A DNA stretch of 43,790 nucleotides, from NCBI GenBank assembly GCA_016787805.1, contig JAEUTY010000043.1:1-43790 (forward strand). The letters run 5' to 3'. The stretch is from Flavobacterium sp. Lineage in GTDB: Bacteria; Bacteroidota; Bacteroidia; Flavobacteriales; Flavobacteriaceae. The first letter of the stretch is position 1; every line of letters starts with the position of its first letter. Shown piece after piece: positions 24,449 through 33,007 of the stretch. A program made the translations under genes and the position numbers. A model generated the notes under the pieces. That model did no database searches and was not told where the DNA came from. It saw nothing but the letters and a program-made list of their open reading frames with translations.

Positions 24449-25501
24449 ATGAAAAACTTCAATAACAACGAACATCCACACCGCCGTTACAATCCGCTTT
24501 TGGATGAATGGATATTGGTTTCGCCGCATCGCGCCAAGCGTCCATGGCAAGGCCAAAGTGAAGCCGTAGTCGAAAAACATCGTCCGCAACACGATGCCAA
24601 CTGCTATTTGTGCTCAGGAAATGTTCGCGCCAATGGTGTTAAAAATGAGGATTATTCCGACTGTTACGTTTTTGAAAACGATTATTCCGCTTTACTTAAA
24701 GACGACGTCTTTTTTGAAAAAGAAGACACTCATTTATTCCAACAAAAACCCGAACGTGGCATCAACAAAGTGGTTTGTTTTTCGCCCAATCACGCATTGA
24801 CTTTGGCTGAAATGGGTGTTAATTCGATTGAAAAAGTAGTACAAACTTGGGCCGAACAATACATCGAATTGGGCAATTATGATTTCATCAATTACGTACA
24901 AATTTTTGAAAACAAAGGAAGTATCATGGGTTGCAGCAATCCGCATCCACACGGACAAATTTGGGCGCAATCATCGTTACCCACACAAGTAGAACGCACG
25001 CAAAAAAGCCTTCGTTCCTACTTTGAAAAAAACAAACGAAGTTTACTTCAAGACTATTTAGAATTGGAATTGGAAAAGCAAGAACGCATTGTTATTGAAA
25101 ACGAACATTTTGCCGTTCTGGTTCCGTTTTGGGCAACTTGGCCTTATGAAGCTATGATTATCAGTAAACGTCATTTTGGAACCATCATCGCTATGTCGCA
25201 AGAAGAACGTAGTGCTTTTGCCGAAATCATAAAATCCATTACGGTCAAATACGACAATTTGTTTGAAACCTCATTTCCGTATTCGTCGGGAATTCACCAA
25301 GCGCCAACCGATCGGGTTGCACATCCTGAATGGCATTTTCACATGCATTTTTATCCACCGTTGTTGCGCAGTGCCTCTGTAAAAAAATTTATGGTAGGCT
25401 ACGAGATGCTTGGCGAAGCCCAACGTGATATCACTCCAGAACAAAGCGCTGCTATTTTACGAAACTTACCCAACGTTCATTACAAAACTAAAAACCAATA
25501 A
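24449..25501 (+). CDS. galT: Galactose-1-phosphate (UDP-glucose-hexose-1-phosphate) uridylyltransferase
   Basis: 350 residues. It swaps UMP between UDP-glucose and galactose-1-phosphate (Leloir pathway), in the cytoplasm. Motifs: HRRYNPLLDEWILVSPHRAK (11-30), RPWQG, zinc-type CYLC (52-55), FENDYSAL, and SNPHPHGQIWAQ with the nucleophile-type His168. C-terminal features are PFWATWPYEAMI, GIHQAPTD and WHFHMHFYPPLLRS. Length is standard. The symporter ATG follows its stop after one base. Confidence 0.95.
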   Translation: MKNFNNNEHPHRRYNPLLDEWILVSPHRAKRPWQGQSEAVVEKHRPQHDANCYLCSGNVRANGVKNEDYSDCYVFENDYSALLKDDVFFEKEDTHLFQQKPERGINKVVCFSPNHALTLAEMGVNSIEKVVQTWAEQYIELGNYDFINYVQIFENKGSIMGCSNPHPHGQIWAQSSLPTQVERTQKSLRSYFEKNKRSLLQDYLELELEKQERIVIENEHFAVLVPFWATWPYEAMIISKRHFGTIIAMSQEERSAFAEIIKSITVKYDNLFETSFPYSSGIHQAPTDRVAHPEWHFHMHFYPPLLRSASVKKFMVGYEMLGEAQRDITPEQSAAILRNLPNVHYKTKNQ

Positions 25502-25502
25502 T

Positions 25503-27173
25503 ATGCAAACATTAGCCACCAACGACTACATTGTTTTTTTCTTGTATTTTATCATCATCGTAGGTTACGGATGGTGGATTTACAACCGAAAAAAGAAAGC
25601 CGAAAGCAATAGCAACGATTATTTCTTGGCCGAAGGTTCGCTGACATGGTGGGCAATTGGTGCATCGTTAATAGCGAGCAATATTAGCGCCGAACAATTT
25701 ATTGGCATGAGCGGAAGCGGTTTCAAAATGGGGTTGGCTATTGCCACTTACGAATGGATGGCAGCGGCTACTTTGGTAATTGTTGCCGTATTTTTTATGC
25801 CTGTTTATTTGAAGAATAAAATTTTCACGATGCCGCAGTATTTGAACAAACGGTACAATAGCAATGTGGCCATGATTATGGCGGTGTTTTGGCTGCTGTT
25901 GTATGTGTTTGTTAACTTAACATCGATATTGTATTTGGGCGCTTTGGCCATCAGTAGTATCTCAGGGCTGAACATCACACTTTGCATGATATTCTTGGCA
26001 GTTTTTGCAGTGATGATTACGCTGGGCGGCATGAAAGTGATTGGTTATACTGATGTAATACAGGTGTTTTTCTTGATTTTGGGTGGATTGGTTACTACTT
26101 ATTTAGCTTTAAATTTAGTTGCCACCGAATTTGGTTCTGAAGGCGTTTTGGCTGGATTTAACTTGATGCGCGAAAAAGCAGGTGATCATTTTCACATGAT
26201 TTTTGATCAATCGAATCCGAATTATATGGATTTACCTGGACTTTCGGTTTTGATTGGTGGAATGTTGATTATTAATTTGAATTATTGGGGTTGTAATCAA
26301 TACATTACACAACGAGCATTGGGCGCCGATTTGAAAACAGCGCGTGGTGGAATATTATTTGCAGCCTTTTTAAAACTATTGATGCCTGTAATTGTTGTAC
26401 TTCCCGGAATTGCGGCTTTTGTATTGTATCAGAATGGTTCATTTCAAACTGAAATGTTACAAGATGGCGCTGTGAATCCAGACAGAGCTTATCCTGTATT
26501 GCTGAATTTGTTGCCCGTTGGATTAAAAGGATTGTCGTTTGCAGCCTTGACCGCGGCAATTGTGGCTTCATTAGCTGGAAAAGCCAATAGTATTGCTACC
26601 ATTTTTACTTTAGACGTTTACAAAACCAAATTGAACCACGAGGCAAGCGAGAAAAAATTAGTGAATGTGGGAAAAATGACCATTCTAATTGCTATGATTA
26701 TTGCCGTTTTGGTCGCACCATTTCTGGGAATTGACAAAAAAGGCGGATTCCAATACATACAAGAATATACTGGATTTGTGAGTCCGGGCGTATTTGCGAT
26801 GTTTATTTTAGGTTTCTTTTGGAAAAAAACCACTTCCAATGCAGCATTATTTGCTACTATTGGCGGATTTATTCTTTCTATTGTATTTAAAATAATGCCT
26901 TCGTTTGTGGATTTATCGTTCTTACATTCAGTTGGTTTTTCGAATCCGAATGCTGATGGCGTTTATGAAATTCCGTTTATTGATCGTATGGGATTTGTAT
27001 TTTTACTTTGTGTAATTGGAATGTACTTTATCAGTCAATATGAAACCAAAAAAGGCGTTCAAACCAATGGTTTAGAAGTGGACCAATCGATGTTTAAAAT
27101 GTCGCCTAGTTTTACCGTTGGCATGTTGATTATACTTTCGGTTCTAGCTGCTTTGTATACTGTATTTTGGTAA
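25503..27173 (+). CDS. Sodium/sugar symporter of the SSS (SGLT) family
   Basis: 556 residues from the ATG at 25503. The frame is open further into galT, but that extension duplicates galT coding sequence and is rejected. About 14 membrane segments. It is close to Vibrio-type Na+/galactose transporters: DYFLAEGSLTWWAIGASLIA, NISAEQFIGMSGSGF, NLNYWGCNQYITQRALGA (sugar-site region), and AALTAAIVASLAGKANSIAT (Na+-site region). It would import free galactose released by the GH2 enzyme. It is last in the operon; only seven bases separate it from the convergent response regulator and no hairpin is visible there. Confidence 0.92.
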   Translation: MQTLATNDYIVFFLYFIIIVGYGWWIYNRKKKAESNSNDYFLAEGSLTWWAIGASLIASNISAEQFIGMSGSGFKMGLAIATYEWMAAATLVIVAVFFMPVYLKNKIFTMPQYLNKRYNSNVAMIMAVFWLLLYVFVNLTSILYLGALAISSISGLNITLCMIFLAVFAVMITLGGMKVIGYTDVIQVFFLILGGLVTTYLALNLVATEFGSEGVLAGFNLMREKAGDHFHMIFDQSNPNYMDLPGLSVLIGGMLIINLNYWGCNQYITQRALGADLKTARGGILFAAFLKLLMPVIVVLPGIAAFVLYQNGSFQTEMLQDGAVNPDRAYPVLLNLLPVGLKGLSFAALTAAIVASLAGKANSIATIFTLDVYKTKLNHEASEKKLVNVGKMTILIAMIIAVLVAPFLGIDKKGGFQYIQEYTGFVSPGVFAMFILGFFWKKTTSNAALFATIGGFILSIVFKIMPSFVDLSFLHSVGFSNPNADGVYEIPFIDRMGFVFLLCVIGMYFISQYETKKGVQTNGLEVDQSMFKMSPSFTVGMLIILSVLAALYTVFW

Positions 27174-27180
27174 GAAAGAA

Positions 27181-27831
27181 TTATTGATTTTCTTCATCAT
27201 AAGCATTCATTATCCCAATTAGCGCTACTAAATTGTCGATGTTTAGTTTTTCGTAGATGCGTTTTTTAAATGTGCTGATGGTTGTTTTTTGGAGTTTTTT
27301 CATGCTAGAAATTTCCAAATTGCCGTAGCCTTGCACCATTAATCGTGCGACTTCAATTTCTCTATTAGACAGTTGATCTAATGGATTAATTGATTTATTA
27401 GACATATAATTGTCTAGAATTTTGTCCTTGGTTCGTTGACTAATGTATTTTCCTTCTTCTAAAAATGTTCGAACAGCTTGACGCATTTCTGCTTCTGTAC
27501 TGAGTTTATTCAAATAACCATTGGCGCCACTATTGATATATCGCAAGGCATAAACATCTTCGTCCAAACCTGAGAAAATAAGTATTTTGATATTCTTGTT
27601 CAAACTTTTAATTTGACTAATGATTGCTGAACTATTCCCATCAGGGAAACTAATATCCAGAATCATAAAATCGATATTATTTTTACGCAATATTGACAGT
27701 GTCTCTTTAAATGTTGATGCATGAAAAATAGTAACTTCATGAATAATTTCTTTAATCATTAACACCATTCCGTGTCTAACAATACTATGATCATCGGCCA
27801 ATAAAATTGAAATTCTATCCTCTCTATTCAT
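27181..27831 (-). CDS. Response regulator, NarL/FixJ type (LuxR HTH)
   Basis: 216 residues from the ATG at 27831; a TTG three codons upstream is less likely. The receiver domain (1-120) has DD (13-14), phospho-acceptor Asp59 (DFMILDISFPDG) and a Lys in GYLNK. The C-terminal LuxR-type HTH (about 150-212) shows LSNREIEVARLMVQGYGNLE and TISTFKKRIYEKLNIDN. It is encoded 26 bases after the kinase gene and is its likely partner. No target is evident from the sequence. Confidence 0.9.
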   Translation of the reverse strand: MNREDRISILLADDHSIVRHGMVLMIKEIIHEVTIFHASTFKETLSILRKNNIDFMILDISFPDGNSSAIISQIKSLNKNIKILIFSGLDEDVYALRYINSGANGYLNKLSTEAEMRQAVRTFLEEGKYISQRTKDKILDNYMSNKSINPLDQLSNREIEVARLMVQGYGNLEISSMKKLQKTTISTFKKRIYEKLNIDNLVALIGIMNAYDEENQ

Positions 27832-27857
27832 AATTATCAAAATAAATCATTTGTTGT

Positions 27858-29537
27858 TTATTTGTTTATTCCATCCATTTGAATCCTAAACGAAACCGCT
27901 GTTCCCTCATTCAATTCGCTCACAATTGAAATTTCACCATCGAATAAATCGACAATTTCTTTACACAATTTCAATCCCAAACCAATTCCCATCGAAGTTA
28001 TTCCATTAGAACCTTGATAGTAATCTTCAAATACGTTTTTAAGATCATCTTTAGAAATACCAACTCCTGTATCAGCCACAGTAACCAAAAGGTTAATTCT
28101 TCCTTGGGCATTTTCTTCTGTTCTTGTTGTTAATTTAATTTGCCCTTTTTTGGTGAACTTTAGTGCATTTCCAACCAAATTATAAAAAAGCTGGTTGATT
28201 TTTGTTACATCAGAGAACACGAAATAATCCGTTTGGATTGTATTTTCCCATTCAAACTGATTATCACTTTCACTACATAACTTTGAAAGAGGCTTTATTA
28301 TTTTATCTAACTCTTGTTTTAAATAGAATTTTGATTGATTCAAAACCATTTTTCTATTTTCATTTTTAGAATAATCTAAAATTTGATTGGTCAGAACTAG
28401 TAAATTTGAAGTTGTGTGTTGAATCGAATTAAAAACATCGCGCATTTCGGCATCCTTGACTTTGGAAACCACCATTTTACTGTAAAGTGAAATTATGTTT
28501 AATGGCGATCGTACTTCATGGCTAATCATTCCCATGATTTTGTTTTTGTATTCCAAACTTTTTAAAATCTGACTTTGAGAAGCAATCAATTTATTTTCTA
28601 AATCAAATGCATAAAGTGTAAATCGAAAAACCACTAACGAAAGTAAAAACATCAACAAGGTAAGACTAAAAATAAGGTAATTCCGGTGTTTATTTTGGCT
28701 TTGCGTTGCCAAATTAAATTTGGTATTGCTTTCCTCTTTGAGCGGTTGTATCACACTATTGTAATCGGCTATCAAATTTGAAAAAGAGCGCAACATAGTA
28801 TCATTAAAATGGTAAAAACCCGAACTATTCCCGTCCGATTTACTATACGATTCCGTTAAAGCACTCAACTGATTTCTATAATATTGATCCGAATCTTTTA
28901 AAATCTTTTCCAATTCTGACTTTATCTCGCCCGACTTCAATTTGTTATGGTATTCATAACTAATAATAATTTCGATTCGTTCTTTCTGAATGCTTGATTT
29001 ACCGGAAATAGCATCCATCAAACGAGAAAAAAAGTTCTTTCGAGCTACTTTATCCCGAGATACAATTGAGTCTAAGCTAATAGTTTTTAGTATACCTTGA
29101 TAATCAAACTTTTTGAATAAATTATTACCAACATTATTTTTGTCAAAGTAAGAAACTTCACTTGCTATTTGATTGAGTCGGTTTTTTAAATCCGTTAACT
29201 TGCTCTTATTTTGAGAGTTATTTTTCAAAGATGAATTTAGATTTTCAACTGATTGTGTGATGGCATTAATCGTATCAAAATAATCCGTCAAAACTTTATC
29301 GTTTTTATTTTGAAGGTAGTTCCTATAAAGTATTTGAGAATGTAAAAGCAAAGATTGAGATTGCTCAGAATAGGATTTTGCCTTATCTAAATAGTCAATC
29401 TCTTGTTTAATTTGGACTATTTTATCATCGTTTCTTTTTTCCAAATACCAAAACAGCATTACAAGAAATTGCAACAAAATGATTAAGGCTAATAGTGCTA
29501 CATGGAAAAATCTTCTTTTACTTATTTTATTTAACAT
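27858..29537 (-). CDS. Membrane sensor histidine kinase
   Basis: 559 residues. TM1 is about 11-31, followed by a long, mostly helical periplasmic domain of about 250 residues (40-285; many Lys/Asn/Ser, no recognised sensor fold), then TM2 about 287-308. HisKA has His340 in GMISHEVRSPLNI; the ATPase has the N box NLVGNALKF (453-461), DTGVGIS (489-495) and GIGLGLKLCKEIV. There is no receiver domain, so it signals through the adjacent NarL-type regulator. The stimulus is unknown. The 221 bases upstream hold nothing I recognise and probably contain its promoter. Confidence 0.9.
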   Translation of the reverse strand: MLNKISKRRFFHVALLALIILLQFLVMLFWYLEKRNDDKIVQIKQEIDYLDKAKSYSEQSQSLLLHSQILYRNYLQNKNDKVLTDYFDTINAITQSVENLNSSLKNNSQNKSKLTDLKNRLNQIASEVSYFDKNNVGNNLFKKFDYQGILKTISLDSIVSRDKVARKNFFSRLMDAISGKSSIQKERIEIIISYEYHNKLKSGEIKSELEKILKDSDQYYRNQLSALTESYSKSDGNSSGFYHFNDTMLRSFSNLIADYNSVIQPLKEESNTKFNLATQSQNKHRNYLIFSLTLLMFLLSLVVFRFTLYAFDLENKLIASQSQILKSLEYKNKIMGMISHEVRSPLNIISLYSKMVVSKVKDAEMRDVFNSIQHTTSNLLVLTNQILDYSKNENRKMVLNQSKFYLKQELDKIIKPLSKLCSESDNQFEWENTIQTDYFVFSDVTKINQLFYNLVGNALKFTKKGQIKLTTRTEENAQGRINLLVTVADTGVGISKDDLKNVFEDYYQGSNGITSMGIGLGLKLCKEIVDLFDGEISIVSELNEGTAVSFRIQMDGINK

Positions 29538-29758
29538 CTATACTATTTGATTATTTGTTTATAGCTTTGGAAGTTTATTTGGGGCAAATAATCAATAAAA
29601 AGTAAGCAATGCTTATTATTCTTTTTAACATACCAAAGTTAGTGTAGTATTTGAATAATTATTGTAGTACAAATTCAATGAAGTTGTAGAATTAATACTA
29701 TTAAAGGATTGAGAAAAACAAAACTCTTTCTAAATTTTATTGAAAAAAAAATTGGTTT

Positions 29759-31042
29759 TTACAAAAAATCAAGCGTTCGTTCTAAAGCCATCCCTCTTGA
29801 ACCTTTAATTAACATTATCTTATTATCGAAATTAAGTTCTTTTAAATGGTCAGAAAATGATTCAAAAGTAGAGTAGAAATGAAAATTTTCTTTTTCTATT
29901 TTATTTAAAAAGAAATCATTTCCTACAAAATGGCATTCAACATCTTCTTCATTGATTAACTGGTTTACAATAGCTTTATGTTCATTAAGACTTTCCTCGC
30001 CCAATTCAAACATGTCACCAATTACAATCACTTTGTTTGACTTGTTTAGTTGTAAAAAGTTTTCCAAAGCAACTTTCATACTGCTTGGATTGGCATTATA
30101 AGCATCCAAAATAATTTCATTAGTCCCTTTTGTAAGCAATTGTGATCGATTGTTTTCAGGAATATAACTTTCAATTGCTATTTTAATTTGTTCATCGGTA
30201 ACACCAAAATAATGACCAATTGTTATGGCAGCATTGATATTATTAGCGTTATATATGCCTATTAAATGAGAACGTATTTGGGTTGAATTAAAAGTAATTA
30301 CAACTAGTGGATTGGCTGTTACATCTTGTATAAAAATGTTAGCCTCTTTATCTCGTTGACTAAAACTTACTCGTTGAATTCCAAATGATTTTTCGACTTG
30401 GATAGTATCATCCAAATTAACAAAAACTGTTTTTTGATGCTGTCTTAAGAAAGAATACATCTCACTTTTTCCTTTAATTACACCTTCCACACCACCAAAC
30501 CCTTCTAAATGTGCTTTTCCAAAATTAGTAATGTAACCATAATCTGGTTGTGCAATTGAACACAAAAATTCGATTTCTTTTTGATGATTAGCTCCCATTT
30601 CAACAATACCAATTTCAGTACTGTTATTGAATGATAATAATGTGAGCGGAACACCAATGTGATTATTCAAATTCCCCAAAGTGGCCTTGGTATTGAACTT
30701 TTGCAAAAGAACAGAATGAATCAACTCTTTTGTTGTAGTCTTTCCGTTGCTTCCTGTTAAGGCTATGATTGGTATTTTTAAGTAACTACGATGAAAACTG
30801 GCCAGTTTTTGTAAGGTAATCAGACTATCTTCTACTAAAATTGTCCTTTCATCAATAAAGTAATCTTCATTATCAATAATTACATAGGCTGCTCCTTTCT
30901 CAAGGGCTTCTTTTGCAAAAGTATTAGCATCAAACCTTTCTCCTTTTATTGCTACAAAAAGTGAATTAGGTAGTATTTTTCTTGTGTCAATAGAAACTGA
31001 ATCACAGGTTAAAAACAATTGATGAATTTCATTTATAGTCAT
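29759..31042 (-). CDS. murF: UDP-N-acetylmuramoyl-tripeptide--D-alanyl-D-alanine ligase
   Basis: 427 residues. It adds D-Ala-D-Ala to the UDP-MurNAc tripeptide (last cytoplasmic peptidoglycan precursor step). Features: N-terminal SVSIDTRKILPNSLFVAIKG (15-34), P-loop ALTGSNGKTTTKELIHS (94-110), GTKATLGNLNNHIGVP-like segment (NTKATLGNLNNHIGVPLTLL), EMGANHQKEIEFL, NNINAAITIG, DAYNANPSSM, and VIGDMFELGEES. Length is standard. It lies downstream of gldJ on the same strand but after a terminator, so it may be partly independent. Confidence 0.95.
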   Translation of the reverse strand: MTINEIHQLFLTCDSVSIDTRKILPNSLFVAIKGERFDANTFAKEALEKGAAYVIIDNEDYFIDERTILVEDSLITLQKLASFHRSYLKIPIIALTGSNGKTTTKELIHSVLLQKFNTKATLGNLNNHIGVPLTLLSFNNSTEIGIVEMGANHQKEIEFLCSIAQPDYGYITNFGKAHLEGFGGVEGVIKGKSEMYSFLRQHQKTVFVNLDDTIQVEKSFGIQRVSFSQRDKEANIFIQDVTANPLVVITFNSTQIRSHLIGIYNANNINAAITIGHYFGVTDEQIKIAIESYIPENNRSQLLTKGTNEIILDAYNANPSSMKVALENFLQLNKSNKVIVIGDMFELGEESLNEHKAIVNQLINEEDVECHFVGNDFFLNKIEKENFHFYSTFESFSDHLKELNFDNKIMLIKGSRGMALERTLDFL

Positions 31043-31056
31043 TTCAAAGTATTTTT

Positions 31057-31086
31057 AAAAAAAAAAGCCCTAATTAAAGGGCTTTT
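31057..31086 (-). terminator. Terminator between gldJ and murF
   Basis: AAAAGCCCT-AATTAA-AGGGCTTTT with A/T runs on both sides, 20 bases after the gldJ stop on the minus strand and just ahead of the murF ATG. Some readthrough is needed if murF depends on the gldJ promoter. Confidence 0.8.
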
Positions 31087-31105
31087 ATTGCAATATGAAA
31101 ATTTA

Positions 31106-32827
31106 TTATCTTTTCTTGTTTCTTGGTGATTTTTTAGAGTCAGATTTTGGACCAACTCTTGACATAGCACATCTGAAACCAATGTAGTCAGTGGCCATAT
31201 CTTGTGGGAAATATCTTCTTTGAGCTGGATCCAACCAATACGCTCTATCTCTCCATGAACCTCCTTTGTAAACACGAACATCATCATTAACAAGGGTAGT
31301 TCTTTTGCTAGATCTATCGTATTTACGAACCATATTTCCTAAACTATCAGCAGATACATTGTGCTTAGGTGAATCGTACATTCTTTGCTCATCTTTCAAC
31401 TTATCTCCATCTTCAGAATCTGAGCTTCCGAAATCGAAATAACGAGTGGATTGTTTGTCACCATCACGGTAATTTCTGTGGTCACTCTTATCAAAGTTTT
31501 GTCTTAAATACGTTTCGTTTTCATCAACTGGAATACGAGCAATTTCTCCAGGGAAATTTCTAGCTACAATTTTACCATTTGGCAATGTATCAAATGTTTG
31601 CGTTTCTCCTGTTACTAACTCAACTTTACCATCTTCGCCAATTTTGTTTTTAGTATAAACGTTACCTCTGTAGTAGTTGAAATCATTTGCTTCATCGTCC
31701 ACAATTGGTCTGTAAACATCGGCAACCCATTCGGCTACATTTCCAGCCATATCATATAAACCAAAATCGTTTGGAGGATATGATTTTACTTTGTTAGTAA
31801 TATCAGCACCATCATCAGACCAACCAGCGATTCCGCCGTAATCTCCTTTACCTTGTTTGAAGTTTGCTAACTGATCTCCTTTAATCGATCTTTTGCTAGA
31901 ACGTGTATAACCACCAGACCAAGGGTATTTTTTCTGACCTTTATAAATGTTGTATTCTCTTTGACCTACATCTGCAGCAGCAGCATACTCCCACTCTGCT
32001 TCAGTTGGCAGTCTGTACTCAGGTAAAATAAGCCCTGATGTTCTTTGAGCATAAACATTTTTAGCTTCTTGAACTTCGCCTTTAGAATTTTTTGTACCGC
32101 CTTTTCCAGCAGCTTTTGAATTTCTTCTTCCTTTTAAAACGATTTCTTCGTTTCCTCCCATTGTTTTAGTAGGAGCTGCAAGATACGTTTCAGTACTAAA
32201 TGTTGACTCAGCTTTAACGTCAGCAACTTTAGCATCTTTTTTCAAGAAACCTTCTCTTTCTAACACCGATTCGTTAACTCTGTCTGTTCTCCATTTAGCG
32301 AACTCAGTTGCTTGAATCCAGTTTACACCAACTACCGGATATTCTGCATACGCAGGATGTCTTAAATAGTTGTTGGTCATTGTTTCATTATATCCTAAAC
32401 GATTTCTCCAAACTAATGTGTCTGGCGATGCACCTTCATAGATATTTTTGTAATTTTCTTCATCTGGAGGAAACACTCTTTTTAACCAATCTAAGTATTC
32501 CATATACATTAAATTAGTAACTTCAGTTTCATCCATGTAAAACGATTGTACGTGTTGCTGATTTGGGGTGTTGTTCCAATCATGCATTGGATCATCTGCA
32601 ACTTTACCCATCGTAAAGGTTCCTCCTTCAACTAGCACCAAACCTGGTCCAGTTTCTTGCTTTTTGAAATTTGAAGCGTATTGAAACCCTCCTTTTTTGT
32701 CATTAATTTTCCAACCTGTAGCTTTTGAAGAATTCTTGTTGCTTGACTTCTTACTACAACTAGAAACACCAACCATTAACGCTAGTACCAGCATTAATTT
32801 AATCGACATAATTTTGTTTACTTTCAT
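31106..32827 (-). CDS. gldJ: Gliding motility lipoprotein GldJ
   Basis: 573 residues. Lipoprotein signal MKVNKIMSIKLMLVLALMVG with lipobox VSSC (Cys24) followed by SKKSSNK. The rest is a formylglycine-generating-enzyme-like fold: VLVEGGTFTMG, FYMDETEVTNLMYMEYLDWL, YRLPTEAEWEYAAAADVGQR, FGLYDMAGNVAEWVADVYRP, and VYKGGSWRDRAYWLDPAQRR ... IGFRCAMS. GldJ is a gliding and T9SS component related to GldK and is not an active FGE. The large insertion about 430-490 and the length fit GldJ. It is divergent from porU, an arrangement known in Flavobacterium, so two T9SS transcription units face away from a shared 180-base gap. Confidence 0.93.
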   Translation of the reverse strand: MKVNKIMSIKLMLVLALMVGVSSCSKKSSNKNSSKATGWKINDKKGGFQYASNFKKQETGPGLVLVEGGTFTMGKVADDPMHDWNNTPNQQHVQSFYMDETEVTNLMYMEYLDWLKRVFPPDEENYKNIYEGASPDTLVWRNRLGYNETMTNNYLRHPAYAEYPVVGVNWIQATEFAKWRTDRVNESVLEREGFLKKDAKVADVKAESTFSTETYLAAPTKTMGGNEEIVLKGRRNSKAAGKGGTKNSKGEVQEAKNVYAQRTSGLILPEYRLPTEAEWEYAAAADVGQREYNIYKGQKKYPWSGGYTRSSKRSIKGDQLANFKQGKGDYGGIAGWSDDGADITNKVKSYPPNDFGLYDMAGNVAEWVADVYRPIVDDEANDFNYYRGNVYTKNKIGEDGKVELVTGETQTFDTLPNGKIVARNFPGEIARIPVDENETYLRQNFDKSDHRNYRDGDKQSTRYFDFGSSDSEDGDKLKDEQRMYDSPKHNVSADSLGNMVRKYDRSSKRTTLVNDDVRVYKGGSWRDRAYWLDPAQRRYFPQDMATDYIGFRCAMSRVGPKSDSKKSPRNKKR

Positions 32828-33007
32828 ACTGTTAGTAGGTAATAAATTTGTGGCGAATATAGTAATTTCATATTAATCCACAAGAAATTTACAAAAAATA
32901 TTAATCTGTAAGCAGAAAACGACTACATTAACTTTTTATTGTATTCTGTTTATATTATTTTTTTTGTTATTTTGTAATATTTGCCAAAATTGCACGTTTG
33001 ATATTCA

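Noticed and set aside
25410-25502. Earlier start for the symporter inside galT
   Set aside because: The 31 added residues come from a shifted reading of galT coding sequence; the ATG at 25503 gives the normal SSS N-terminus.
17297-27173. SusC/SusD-like genes expected in a polysaccharide locus
   Set aside because: Every frame between the regulator and the symporter is accounted for by other families; no TonB-dependent receptor or SusD-like lipoprotein is present.
29538-29758. Possible small gene or RNA between murF and the histidine kinase
   Set aside because: AT-rich sequence without an open frame, hairpin or promoter pattern that I could support.
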